A DNA stretch of 64,000 nt from Olsenella profusa DSM 13989 (GCF_030811115.1 NZ_JAUSQK010000001.1:2542001-2606000); one strand, 5' to 3'. Positions 46,017 to 55,086 are shown, counted from the stretch's first letter. The notes: generated by a model not told the origin, from the sequence alone. Translations and numbers: made by a program.

Positions 46017-46975
46017 ATGATGGTGCTCCCATTTCTTCTCACTGTGTGCAGTACGTTACAGCATGAGTAGTATTGCACAATGTGCGCAAGAACACATGCC
46101 ACATGCCTCCCCGCACGGAAGCGACACAGTTGCACACCGGACGACCGGCATGCATGCCTAGGTGTGCGTGGGCAGCTCACCGGCCCTCATCAGCGGCGAC
46201 GACCCCTACGCACCGTCTCGGACATGAGCGCGTGGCAGGGGGCACGGGAGAGACCGTGACCATCCTCCATGCGTTCACCGACGTCGCGCCGGGGCAGACC
46301 ATACGTCTCATCACCATGGTAGACCCCAGCCCGGCAATCCATCAAGCTCACCGTGGGGCTCACCGCTCCCGAACAGGGCACCATGCCTATCGAGGACGTC
46401 TTCACAGGCAGCTTGCAGGGGATGCGCGCCTTCTCGCTGGACTGCTGGGCGCTGGATGACTGCGATCTCACCTGTGTCCTCGCCCAACAAGATCCGTCGA
46501 CAGCGCCACGACCTCAAGCACGTGCTTGCGACCATCGACGCCTACGAGCGAGCGGGGGGCCACGAGGCGGTGCGTCGTTTCGTGGAGGAGCAGACCGCCA
46601 GTCAGACGCAGACGAGACGCTCAGGATGGCCGCCGACGCGCGACAGGTGATGCCCGGCGTCACCCTCAAGTTTCCCGAGGGCACCAGGCACATCCACGTG
46701 CGGCGCGGTGACATCGCCCACGTGTACCGCCTATGGCAGCAGTGGGGCTTCCAACTTGCTAAGGCGTGCGGCTAAGGCATGCGGCTAGCGTGACCGCGCC
46801 CTTGCGTCGTCGAGTCGTTCGCAAATTATCAGGCTTCGCTCATGTCTGTAGATGCATCAACGATATATCTACCTGCAGGTCTATAAAACCGCTACGCTAA
46901 AAAATGCGAACGACTAGGGGGCACACTGCCGCGATCGTCATGGCCGGGAGATGACTCGATGCCGAGCCGCTCGTG
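46017..46975. pseudogene. Gene-poor stretch with remnants of a sensor kinase-like gene
   Basis: No intact gene is supported in these 960 bases. On the plus strand, 46456-46650 encodes RQRHDLKHVLATIDAYERAG, which matches the His-box of GHKL histidine kinases (HDLKH). Another frame at 46620-46775 gives ADARQVMPGVTLKFPEGTRH, IHVRRGDIAHVYRLWQQWGF. Frames change at least twice, so these look like pieces of one or two dead genes. The promoter of the TetR gene must lie near 46020-46080. Confidence 0.4.
46813..46915. repeat. 11-bp inverted repeat flanking an AT-rich 80-bp segment
   Basis: AGTCGTTCGCA (46813-46823) and TGCGAACGACT (46905-46915) are exact complements. The enclosed stretch is AT-rich in a GC-rich setting. 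TGCGAACGAC recurs at 63643-63652 after a similar A-run. Confidence 0.55.
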
Positions 46976-47338
46976 TCACCCATGGCATGACCTCAGGGCA
47001 TGGCGATACTCCTCATCAGCCTGGTCACGCTGACGCTCGAGATCCCTCCGCTCGCGCGCAAGCTCGCCATGGCATTCGCCAAGCCGCATGGTCGCCTCGC
47101 CCTGCGCGCACGCGAGCTCCTCTGCGGCAAAGGCAGCCTGACGCGCGACGCACGGCACCGTACCGAGCATGTCATCGACCATGGCACGGCAGCGGCCAAC
47201 ATCCCATAGGAACCCCTCTGCCACCTGATCGAGACGTCGCTCGCGCACCCTCAGCGCATCCTCACGGCACTCGAGGCTCTCACACTGCCTGTGATAACGG
47301 CGCACCGCCTCGTCTTCCAGACGCCACAGCCCATACAT
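46976..47338 (-). CDS. Coiled-coil protein divergent from the LXG toxin locus
   Basis: A 120-residue helical protein, rich in Arg, Glu and Ala, with Cys at intervals (ESLECREDALRVRERRLDQV; ATMRLGECHGELARERRDLE). The start at 47338 (MYGLWRLEDEAVRRY) is chosen because the upstream codons of the longer frame run through an AT-rich promoter region; its ribosome site is weak. Small helical partner proteins (DUF3958/Lap2-like) usually accompany LXG toxins, and this could be one, though here it is divergent. No motif proves it. Confidence 0.5.
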   Translation of the reverse strand: MYGLWRLEDEAVRRYHRQCESLECREDALRVRERRLDQVAEGFLWDVGRCRAMVDDMLGTVPCVARQAAFAAEELACAQGEATMRLGECHGELARERRDLERQRDQADEEYRHALRSCHG

Positions 47339-47381
47339 GGAACCCCCAGCAAATCTAACCGCTTTCTCTGAAGATTGTTTA

Positions 47382-47387
47382 TATAAT
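47382..47387 (+). promoter_or_regulatory. -10 element of the LXG operon
   Basis: TATAAT in a sharply AT-rich island (TTTATATAATAATACG) 44 nt before the first gene. The -35 is unclear. The same island may serve the divergent gene. Confidence 0.5.
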
Positions 47388-47430
47388 AATACGGTAAAGA
47401 AGAGCAAGCCCTTACGTCAAAGAGGGCCCC

Positions 47431-47739
47431 GTGGCAGACGTAGAGATTCGTTCCAACCTCGCGGCGGTGGGCGAGCAGGCGTCAACGCTTGAGGCCACCG
47501 TCTCTGCCTGCAGCGAGATCTCCTTCCAGCAGCTGGCAGGGGCGACGAGCGGCATCGCCGGCAGCGACGCTCACGACCAGGTCGCATCATCCTTCGCGGC
47601 CAACCTGAGGGCATGGAATGGGCTCGTCCGTACCGACGCCGCGGCGATTCGCTTGGCGGGATCGTCCCTCGCGAGTGCTGACGACGGGGCCGCTCGCGCG
47701 CTGTCTGCACACGAGGGAGGGGGTGTACATGAGGGTTGA
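47431..47739 (+). CDS. WXG100-like small helical partner of the LXG protein
   Basis: A 102-residue protein starting GTG with AGAGGG just upstream. It is helical, Ala/Ser-rich and centred on SFAANLRAWNGLVRTDAAAI, with a single Trp in the middle as in WXG100/DUF3130-type (Lap1) partners of LXG toxins. No signal peptide. It overlaps the toxin gene by 11 nt, so the products are made together; family knowledge says such partners form the export signal with the LXG domain. Confidence 0.65.
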   Translation: MADVEIRSNLAAVGEQASTLEATVSACSEISFQQLAGATSGIAGSDAHDQVASSFAANLRAWNGLVRTDAAAIRLAGSSLASADDGAARALSAHEGGGVHEG

Positions 47740-49384
47740 GAAGGCTCGGCTGCTTGAGCTGCTTCACGCCGAGAACGAGCAAATCGAGGGTGCGCTGCCC
47801 GCCTACCAACGACAGGCCACGGCCCTGCAGGCAACGCTCGACGATGCCTCGCTGAACGGCAAGTCGTACGATACGCTACGCGAGCGTATCCAGGAGACGC
47901 ATGCGCCGCGCGCGAGGGCGCAGCTCGCCTCCCTCAAGGCGCTCGCGGATGGCAATGGGCGCAACGCGGACGCGGTATCCACACTCCCCGAGACGTCACC
48001 CGGCGTCGCCGACACCGCTGAGGCACAGCAACGGATCGACGAGCTCGAGCGTATGAACGCGGATCTCCAGAGCCAGCTCGAGGCGGCGCAGGGGACGGAC
48101 GCCGAGAATGTGATTGCCAGCCCCTGTCAGCGGGCCATGGGCGCGAATGCCTCCATGATCGCAGCTCTGCACGACGCCATTGCGCAGATAGAGGCATACG
48201 CCGCCGCTTCAGCTGGCTTCTACCAGGACGCCCAGGATGAGGTTGAGGGGCTCTCCCAGGTGGGCATAGGTACGTATCATATGGCCGAGCAGTCCGAGAT
48301 GCTTGTCGATGACGCGTACGTAGAGCAGAGGCTCGGCGTATCGAAGCAGGACTTCGTCAAGATGCAGATGGAGCAGTACGGTTTCGACGAGGAGACGGCC
48401 GAGACCATGTGGGAGATATACAAGGCCCTCTACAGGAAGTACCCCAAGGCAAGCCAGGAGCAGATCGACTGGATGTGGCTGAGGATCATGTCACAGTCAG
48501 AGTACAACGGATTTTCTTGGCATAATACCTGCGGGGACGTCATCGGCGTCGATGGCCAGAGGCTCTATGAAGGTGACGATGACTATGTCATCGAATATCT
48601 TGGCATCGATGCAAAGACATGGGCCAAGCTGAAACTCGCGATCGCAGCGCAACACGCCATCAGTGACATGGGGGACAGCGGAAACCTTCACCCCGAAGAT
48701 ATAGAACGCCTTCGGCAGCTCCATCGACAGGCATTTGGTGACGACAGCACCGACGAGACCTTTAAAGACTATATGAGAAAGGCCAACAGACTGTATGGCG
48801 ACGAGGCCAACGATGGCCACGCCCGTGCCGACTTCGCCCATCAGTGTGTTACGGCAGCAACCATGTACAAGGACAGCATGGCGGCTGACGTGGGCTTCTC
48901 TGGAGGCGCCGACGAACGCAAAGCCTACGCCGGGTGGATGGGAGACTGTGTCCTCATAGGCAACAAGGACGGTGGCACGTCCCTTGGGCCCGACGATTAT
49001 AAGTCCGATCTTGATGCCGACAGCATATCTCGCAGAGCACGCAGCAAAGGCATCTCCTACCAGCAGGCGGCCAAGGAATATTACGATGACATCGCCTCAG
49101 GAGCCACTAACCGTGCCGACGAGTTCACGGGCAACCATGGTGGCTACGACAACGTGGTCAGCCAGGTATACAGCAATCTTACCAATCCCAACGACATTGC
49201 AGCACGGTGGAAGGGGCAGGTCGAGGTGCATGGGAAGGGCGCCGACTCGTTGTTCTCCCTATTCTATAGCACTGACACGAAGCTTAACTTCATCGGCAGT
49301 GAGCCAAAACTCCGAGACACCAAGAACTTCCTCGATGCGCTCAAGAATCACCAAAACGAGATTCCCCGGGAGCCCGAGCAGTGA
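47729..49384 (+). CDS. LXG-type polymorphic toxin candidate of a type VIIb system
   Basis: A 551-residue protein. Residues about 1-200 are a helical LXG-like region (RVEKARLLELLHAENEQIEG; ELERMNADLQSQLEAAQGT). The C-terminal 300 residues contain MWEIYKALYRKYPKASQEQI, AGWMGDCVLIGNKD, SLGPDDYKSDLDADSISRRA and NRADEFTGNHGGYDNVVSQV, a pattern I have the impression of in other LXG proteins but cannot name. ATG 47729 follows GGGAGGGGG. It overlaps the WXG-like gene by 11 nt and the first immunity-like gene by 4 nt. Toxic activity is inferred from layout alone. Confidence 0.62.
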   Translation: MRVEKARLLELLHAENEQIEGALPAYQRQATALQATLDDASLNGKSYDTLRERIQETHAPRARAQLASLKALADGNGRNADAVSTLPETSPGVADTAEAQQRIDELERMNADLQSQLEAAQGTDAENVIASPCQRAMGANASMIAALHDAIAQIEAYAAASAGFYQDAQDEVEGLSQVGIGTYHMAEQSEMLVDDAYVEQRLGVSKQDFVKMQMEQYGFDEETAETMWEIYKALYRKYPKASQEQIDWMWLRIMSQSEYNGFSWHNTCGDVIGVDGQRLYEGDDDYVIEYLGIDAKTWAKLKLAIAAQHAISDMGDSGNLHPEDIERLRQLHRQAFGDDSTDETFKDYMRKANRLYGDEANDGHARADFAHQCVTAATMYKDSMAADVGFSGGADERKAYAGWMGDCVLIGNKDGGTSLGPDDYKSDLDADSISRRARSKGISYQQAAKEYYDDIASGATNRADEFTGNHGGYDNVVSQVYSNLTNPNDIAARWKGQVEVHGKGADSLFSLFYSTDTKLNFIGSEPKLRDTKNFLDALKNHQNEIPREPEQ

Positions 49385-50154
49385 CCCGTCGCAGGCGCAT
49401 CCTCGTCGCGCTGGCCGCCGTCGCCCTGGCGGCCTACGCGGCCCTGGGCGCGGCGGCGACCGTGCGCCACGACCAGGCCGTCCGCAACGTCTTCGACGAG
49501 ATGGCGCTCGAGGGCCCCATGGCGGAGGGGGGGCTCCCGTTCCCCTGGATCCGGGGGACCATGGGCTTCCCATCTGACCTCCGGCGGAAAGTCGAAAGCT
49601 GGGACAAGTGGATGCCCGAGCCAGAGGTGAGGTCAGAGACCTTCGCTTACGCGGGCGACCTCGGCAGCCCCTGGGACGGGATGGACTACTCCAACGGCGG
49701 CACGGGTGGCGAGGATGGCTACGCTCACATCTCCGTGTGGGATGACGGCAGGGTCGAAGCGAGGTGCAGCACGAGAGACGGCATGACGGCCGACGGGCTC
49801 GCCTTCTCGGCGGAGTTCAGCTGGTCCTACGACCCCGCGACGCGCACGCTCTCGTGGGAGCAGTACTTCGTCACCTGGGAGCCCGCCAAGGAGGATGACT
49901 CCCGTGGCTGGGACTACAACGAGCAGTTCTACCATCACCCCGGCCGCGAGGAGTGGCTGGAGGCCACCGGCGTGGACGGCGCCAGGCTCGACGCGTGGGT
50001 CGACCGCGCGCTCGGCCTCGGCATCAGGGGCTGGCTCGCCCAGAACGCCGGCCGCACGCGCTTCTCCGCGGCCGACCTCGGCGACTTCCGGCTCGGGGGC
50101 GACGACGTCGGGCGCCTGCGGTCCTTCCTCGGCTCGCTGGGGGAGGCGCAGTGA
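49381..50154 (+). CDS. Membrane-anchored immunity-like protein, paralogue 1
   Basis: A 257-residue protein: MTRRRRILVALAAVALAAYA is a basic start and TM anchor, followed by an outer domain with GPMAEGGLPFPWIRGTMGFP, a variable middle, EFSWSYDPATRTLSWEQYF and a conserved end (TGVDGARLDAWVDRALGLGI, RGWLAQNAGRTRFSAADLGD). GTG start overlaps the toxin stop (GTGA). It is the most divergent copy of the four. An immunity role against the LXG protein is inferred from position; a membrane anchor suggests the target site is outside or in the membrane. Confidence 0.65.
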   Translation: MTRRRRILVALAAVALAAYAALGAAATVRHDQAVRNVFDEMALEGPMAEGGLPFPWIRGTMGFPSDLRRKVESWDKWMPEPEVRSETFAYAGDLGSPWDGMDYSNGGTGGEDGYAHISVWDDGRVEARCSTRDGMTADGLAFSAEFSWSYDPATRTLSWEQYFVTWEPAKEDDSRGWDYNEQFYHHPGREEWLEATGVDGARLDAWVDRALGLGIRGWLAQNAGRTRFSAADLGDFRLGGDDVGRLRSFLGSLGEAQ

Positions 50155-50930
50155 ATCGCCGACGTCGCACCTTCTTCGTCGCGACGCTCGCCTTCGCGGT
50201 CGCGGCCTACGCCGCCCTGGGGGCGGCGGCGACCGTCTGCCATGAGCGGTCGATACGCAACGTCTTCGACGAGATGGCGCTCGACGGTCCCATGGCGGAG
50301 GGAGGGCCCCCGTTCCCCTGGATCCGGGGGACCATGGGCTTCCCGCCCGACTTCAGGTGGGAGCCCGGCACCGGGGACAAGTGGGTGCCCGAGCCCGAGG
50401 TGAGGTCGGAGACCTTCGCCTACACCGGGGACCTCGGCAGGCCCTGGGACGGGATGGAGTGTCCCCATGCTACCTTTCCGGTCAGCGGCGCCTTCGTCAG
50501 CGTCAGGAGCGACGGCATCGTCACGGGGGGCTGCAACACGGAAGACGGCATGACGGAGGGCGGGCTGGCCTTCACGGCACGCTTCTACTGGTCCTATGAC
50601 CCCGCAACCCGCACGCTCTCGTGGGAGCAGTACCTCACGACCTATGAGCCCGACAAGATAGACCGCAGCAAGAGCTCGGAGTACAACGGGCAGTTCTACC
50701 ACAGCCTCGCCCGCGGGGAGTGGCTCGCCGCCACCGGCGTGGACGGCGCCAGGCTCGACGCGTGGGCCAACCATGCCCTCGGCCTCGGCATCAGGGGCTG
50801 GCTCTCGCAGAACGCCGGGCGCACGCGCTTCTCCGCGGCCGACCTCGGCGACTTCCGGCTCGGAGGGGACAACAGGGAGCGCCTGCGGGCCTTCCTCGAC
50901 TCGCTGGGGGACGGGGGGCCCGAGCAGTGA
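50151..50930 (+). CDS. Membrane-anchored immunity-like protein, paralogue 2
   Basis: A 259-residue paralogue with the same TM anchor and conserved ends. Its middle (ECPHATFPVSGAFVSVRSDG, CNTEDGMTEGGLAFTARFYW) differs from paralogue 1. GTG start overlaps the previous stop by 4 nt. From about 50652 to its end, and on into paralogue 3, the DNA repeats 776 bp later with almost no change, which points to recent duplication. Confidence 0.65.
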   Translation: MNRRRRTFFVATLAFAVAAYAALGAAATVCHERSIRNVFDEMALDGPMAEGGPPFPWIRGTMGFPPDFRWEPGTGDKWVPEPEVRSETFAYTGDLGRPWDGMECPHATFPVSGAFVSVRSDGIVTGGCNTEDGMTEGGLAFTARFYWSYDPATRTLSWEQYLTTYEPDKIDRSKSSEYNGQFYHSLARGEWLAATGVDGARLDAWANHALGLGIRGWLSQNAGRTRFSAADLGDFRLGGDNRERLRAFLDSLGDGGPEQ

Positions 50931-51706
50931 CCCGCCGACGTCGCGCCCTCCTCGCGGCGATCGCCGTCGCCCTGGCGGCCTACGCGGCCCTGGGCGCGGC
51001 GGCGACCGTGCGCCACGAGCGGTCGATCCACAACGTCTTCGACGAGATGGCGCTCGACGGGCCCATGGCGGAGGGAGGGCTCCCGTTCCCCTGGATCCGG
51101 GGGACCATGGGCTTCCCGCCCGACTTCAGGTGGGAGCCCGGCACCGGGGACAAGTGGGTGCCCGAGCCCGAGGTGAGGTCGGAGACCTTCGCCTACGTGG
51201 GCGACCTCGGCAGGCCCTGGGACGGGATGGAGTACACAGGACCGATGGACTTCTCGGATAGCGGCGCCTTCGTCAGCGTCAGGAGCGACGGCATCGTCAC
51301 GGGGGGCTGCAACACAGGCTACGGCACCACGGCAGATGGCCTTGAGTTCAGCGCGGAGTTCTACTGGTCCTACGACCCGGTCACCGAGGCGCTTTCGTGG
51401 GGTCAGCACTTCGAGACTTGGGAGCCAGACAAGATAGACCGCAGCAAGAGCTCGGAGTACAACGGGCAGTTCTACCACAGCCTCGCCCGCGGGGAGTGGC
51501 TCGCCGCCACCGGCGTGGACGGCGCCAGGCTCGACGCGTGGGCCAACCATGCCCTCGGCCTCGGCATCAGGGGCTGGCTCTCGCAGAACGCCGGGCGCAC
51601 GCGCTTCTCCGCGGCCGACCTCGGCGACTTCCGGCTCGGAGGGGACAACAGGGAGCGCCTGCGGGCCTTCCTCGACTCGCTGGGGGACGGGGGGCCCGAG
51701 CAGTGA
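50927..51706 (+). CDS. Membrane-anchored immunity-like protein, paralogue 3
   Basis: A 259-residue paralogue, nearly identical to paralogue 2 except for the central part (YTGPMDFSDSGAFVSVRSDG, CNTGYGTTADGLEFSAEFYW, SYDPVTEALSWGQHFETWEP). GTG start overlaps the previous stop by 4 nt. The variable patch in an otherwise conserved protein suggests that this region decides what toxin is recognised. Confidence 0.65.
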   Translation: MTRRRRALLAAIAVALAAYAALGAAATVRHERSIHNVFDEMALDGPMAEGGLPFPWIRGTMGFPPDFRWEPGTGDKWVPEPEVRSETFAYVGDLGRPWDGMEYTGPMDFSDSGAFVSVRSDGIVTGGCNTGYGTTADGLEFSAEFYWSYDPVTEALSWGQHFETWEPDKIDRSKSSEYNGQFYHSLARGEWLAATGVDGARLDAWANHALGLGIRGWLSQNAGRTRFSAADLGDFRLGGDNRERLRAFLDSLGDGGPEQ

Positions 51707-52476
51707 CCCGCCGACGTCGCGCCCTCCTCGCGGCGATCGCCGTCGCCCTGGCGGCCTACGCGGCCCTGGGCGCGGCGGCGACCGTGCGCCACGAGCGGTC
51801 GATCCACAACGTCTTCGACGAGATGGCGCTCGACGGGCCCATGGCGAAGCCGCAACTCCCGTTCCCCTGGATCCGGGGGACCATGGGCTTCCCGGAGGAG
51901 CTCAGGTACGCGCCCGACCCGAGCTACGACAAATGGAGCGCGCCGCCCATCACCGACATGCAGTACACCTACACGGGCGACCTCGGCGAGCCCTGGGACG
52001 GGATGGAGTACACCAGCGGCAGCATGGGCGGCGGGAACAGTTATGCGTCCATCGCCGTGTGTGACGACGGCAGGGTCGAGGCGGAGTGCGGCACGGGGGA
52101 CAGCATGACTGAAGGTGGGCTGGCCTTCACGGCACGCTTCTACTGGTCCTACGATCCCGTGACCCGCACGCTCTCGTGGGGGCAGCACCTCACGACCTGG
52201 GAGCCCAACAAGATCGATCGTCACTACGGCTGGGACTACAACAAGCAGTTCTACCACAGCCTCGCCCGCGAGGAGTGGCTGGCGGCCACCGGCGTGGACG
52301 GCGCCAGGCTCGACGCGTGGGTGGACCGCACCCTCGGCCTCGGCATCAGGGGCTGGCTCGCCCAGAACGCCGGGCGCACGCGCTTCTCCGCGGCCGACCT
52401 CGGCGACTTCAACCTCGCGGGCGACGACGTCGGGCGCCTGCGGTCCCTCCTCGGCTCGCTGGGAGAGACGACATAG
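51703..52476 (+). CDS. Membrane-anchored immunity-like protein, paralogue 4
   Basis: A 257-residue paralogue. The first 60 residues equal paralogue 3, then the region KPQLPFPWIRGTMGFPEELR, YAPDPSYDKWSAPPITDMQY is unique; the middle (GSMGGGNSYASIAVCDDGRV) resembles paralogue 1 more than 2 and 3, and the end (LGDFNLAGDDVGRLRSLLGS) again resembles paralogue 1. It is thus a mosaic. Last gene of the operon. Confidence 0.65.
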   Translation: MTRRRRALLAAIAVALAAYAALGAAATVRHERSIHNVFDEMALDGPMAKPQLPFPWIRGTMGFPEELRYAPDPSYDKWSAPPITDMQYTYTGDLGEPWDGMEYTSGSMGGGNSYASIAVCDDGRVEAECGTGDSMTEGGLAFTARFYWSYDPVTRTLSWGQHLTTWEPNKIDRHYGWDYNKQFYHSLAREEWLAATGVDGARLDAWVDRTLGLGIRGWLAQNAGRTRFSAADLGDFNLAGDDVGRLRSLLGSLGETT

Positions 52477-52555
52477 CAGCCACCCCGCTCCCGAGCCATG
52501 CATGGTGAGCAACACGGCACCTACGCGGGAGACCCGTCTCCGGGGTGCCTCCGCC

Positions 52556-52828
52556 TCAGGCGAGCACGTCGGCGAACTCGGGATGCCTGGCAAACCACCG
52601 CTGAGCGTAGCTGCAGCTCAGCTGGGCGCGCAGCCCCCGTTCGCGCAGCCTGTTCGCCAGCTCGAGCGTCAGCCTGTCCGCGATGCCCTGCCCGCGCCCC
52701 GCAGGCTCGACAAAGGTGTGCGTCACGTCCACCACACCGGGCCTCATCTGTTCGAACTCAACATATCCCAACTGCGTCCCCTCGTCACCCACGCAGACGA
52801 TCCGCCTGTCCGTCGTCTCAAACCTCAT
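52556..52828 (-). CDS. Small GNAT-fold acetyltransferase (YjdJ type)
   Basis: A 90-residue protein of the short GCN5-related N-acetyltransferase family. The acetyl-CoA loop is VEPAGRGQGIADRLTLELAN (R/Q-x-x-G-x-G/A) after VVDVTHTFV. ATG 52828 has TAGGAGG 8 nt upstream. It is 20 nt after the end of the SNF2 pseudogene. Substrate unknown. Confidence 0.82.
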   Translation of the reverse strand: MRFETTDRRIVCVGDEGTQLGYVEFEQMRPGVVDVTHTFVEPAGRGQGIADRLTLELANRLRERGLRAQLSCSYAQRWFARHPEFADVLA

Positions 52829-52848
52829 GCCCAGTTCCTCCTACCATC

Positions 52849-54134
52849 TCACTCGCCCAACAGCTCGATGAGGTCCTCGCGCCTGAGGCTGGCCAGGCTC
52901 AGGCCGCCGCCCTCGCCCACCACCTGGTTAGCGAGGCCACTCTTGGCCTCCTACAGCGCCAGTATGCGCTCCTCGATCGTGTCATGGGCGATGACCTTGT
53001 ACACCGTCACGTCGCGCACCTGACCGATGCGATGGGCACGATCCATGTCCTGGTTCTGTGCGGCCACGTTCCACCATGTTCTCGGGCAGGTCGGCGAGCA
53101 CGTCCGTCTTGAGGCGGCGAAGGATGAAGGGGCCCACCGCACTCCGCAGGTGCGTCGCCACGTCGTGGTCGCCCACCGCGATGGGCTGATCATAGCGCTC
53201 ATGGAAGCGCTCGTAGCCACCCAGCAGTCCCGGCATCAGGAAGTCGAAGATGTTCCAGAGCTCGGAGAGGCGATTCTCGATGGACGTGCCCGTGAGCGCC
53301 AGACGGTGCCGGGCGTCCAACGCCTTCACGGCACGGGCGGCCAGCGTTTCGTGATTCTTGATGCACTGCACCTCGTCGAGCGCCACGAGCCACAACGGAC
53401 GTCCCGCCCATCTGCGCACGTCATGCCTAAACAGGTCATACGAGGTCACATAGACCTCATGGCGCTCGCCGCGAACCTGCCGTCGCTGCGCGGTGGTGCC
53501 CGTCACCACGGCAACGTCCAGCTCGGGTGCGAACTTCCCAAACTCCGCCTGCCAGTTGTACACCAGCGAGGCGGGGCGCGCAGCTCGTCCTGTAGCAGGT
53601 CATCCGCCAAGATCGAGAGGTCGATGAGGCCGGCATGCAGCGAGACCCCCACCCGCATACGGAGCGTGGAGGCGTGCGACAGGCGCGCAAACGCGTCGGT
53701 GGCATACACCGTGCCCATGCGCGCGAACTCCGCCGTGCCCTCAAACACCAGCCGCGCGATCGCATCCGCATCACGCTGCGAGATCACGGCACGCCGCGTG
53801 GAGGACGTGCTCCTCGCCAACGGGGCATAGCGCTCCACCAGCCGGCGTGCCGCAGATTCGGCGCGTAAGTCACGCATGGGATCGATCGCCCCACACCCCG
53901 CGCGCAAGCACGTGCCACGACCACTCGCCGTAGGAGGCCACCTCGTCAATGGTGATGCGCGTCTGGTAGAAGTCCTCGTCCACTCGAGGAGTCCACATGG
54001 ACAGAGAGACGTGTGAGGGATCCGTCGTAGGCGATGCGCCGACTCCAGATGCGTCCCTCGCGCCATGCGATGACCTGGCCACGACCCAGCACCGCCGGCC
54101 GCGTGGCGCGCTCGAGTGCCATCTCGCTGATCAT
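52849..54134 (-). pseudogene. SNF2-family helicase, heavily eroded
   Basis: Fragments of a bacterial SNF2 helicase (normally over 1,000 residues) are spread over at least three frames in 1.29 kb. In order from ATG 54134: MISEMALERATRPAVLGRGQ (N-terminal SWIM-associated region), DEDFYQTRITIDEVASYGEW, a piece of the SNF2-associated domain, then YNWQAEFGKFAPELDVAVVT, LVALDEVQCIKNHETLAARA (DExx box changed to DEVQ), LTGTSIENRLSELWNIFDFL, and [20 protein letters not shown] (motif VI). Walker A is deleted. A TAG replaces a Gln codon (52951-52953) before the C-terminus, which ends SLRREDLIELLGE. Confidence 0.85.
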
Positions 54135-54393
54135 GGGAGCTCGCCTCACCTTCGACGCCTTCGCTGGGCCTGCGCCGCTCGTTTCCGTAAGGGACAGTAT
54201 ATCGCGCCACTTGGGATGCAAGACACGCCGTGTGTGCCGTTCGCCCACTAGCACAAATATCGGCAAGTGGGCGCCCCCTAGCCTGCTAAGTGGCATAAAA
54301 TGAGGGTTGCTGGTGGCATGAATCAGCAACACCGTAAACGCGCGCCCACGGAAAGGGACCTGGGTGCCAAGAACAGTGGTGGAGAGGAGAATC

Positions 54394-55086
54394 ATGCAGT
54401 ATTCCGCAGAAGTGGAGAAGATGTGCCCCGTCGCCAAGGGCGCATACCACGGACCTGCACCCATTCCCGAGGAGGGCAAGTGGGTCCAGGCGAAGGAGAT
54501 CTCTGACATCTCCGGCTACACGCATGGCGTGGGCTGGTGCGCTCCCCAGCAGGGCGCCTGCAAGCTCAGCCTCAACGTCAAGCAGGGCGTGATCGAGGAG
54601 TGCCTCGTCGAGACCATCGGCTGCTCGGGCATGACCCACTCCGCCGCCATGGCCGCCGAGATCCTCCCCGGCAAGACCATCCTCGAGGCCCTCAACACCG
54701 ACCTCGTGTGCGATGCCATCAACGTCGCCATGCGCGAGCTCTTCCTGCAGATCGTGTACGGCCGCACCCAGACCGCGTTCTCCGAGGACGGCCTGCCTGT
54801 GGGCACCGGCCTCGACGACCTCGGCAAGGGCCTGCGCTCCATGGTGGGCACCACCTATGGCACCAAGGCCAAGGGCGCCCGCTACCTCGAGCTCACGCAG
54901 GGCTACATCACCCACCTCGCCCTCAACGACAAGGACGAGATCATCGGCTTCGAGTTCCTCAACCTGGGCAAGTTCACCGACGCCATCAAGAAGGGCGTCG
55001 ACCCCAAGGAGGCCCTCGGGGACGCCATGGGCAAGTATGGCCAGTGGGACAATCCCGCCAAGGTCATCGATCCCCGTACCGAGTAG
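54394..55086 (+). CDS. NifU-like/iron-sulfur scaffold-type partner of GGGtGRT protein
   Basis: A 230-residue protein with GWCAPQQGACKLSLNVKQGV, VETIGCSGMTHSAAMAAEIL and a helix-rich middle; the placed Cys residues resemble the NifU/IscU N-terminal fold. GAGAGGAG lies before ATG 54394. The gene is always paired with the GGGtGRT gene in anaerobes (family knowledge); here the two are 18 nt apart. Biochemical role unknown, perhaps cluster assembly or a redox enzyme subunit. Confidence 0.78.
   Translation: MQYSAEVEKMCPVAKGAYHGPAPIPEEGKWVQAKEISDISGYTHGVGWCAPQQGACKLSLNVKQGVIEECLVETIGCSGMTHSAAMAAEILPGKTILEALNTDLVCDAINVAMRELFLQIVYGRTQTAFSEDGLPVGTGLDDLGKGLRSMVGTTYGTKAKGARYLELTQGYITHLALNDKDEIIGFEFLNLGKFTDAIKKGVDPKEALGDAMGKYGQWDNPAKVIDPRTE

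Larger units (their letters stand above)
50151..52476 (+). repeat. 776-bp tandem repeat array of immunity-like genes
   Basis: Gene starts lie exactly 776 bp apart (50151, 50927, 51703). The block from about 50652 to 51070 reappears at 51428-51846 essentially unchanged, crossing a gene boundary, while the central segments differ. This is typical of unequal crossing over within an array. Confidence 0.85.

Noticed and set aside
50151-52476. Possible CRISPR array because of regular spacing
   Set aside because: The repeat unit is 776 bp and protein-coding; no 25-40 bp repeats with spacers occur anywhere in the window.
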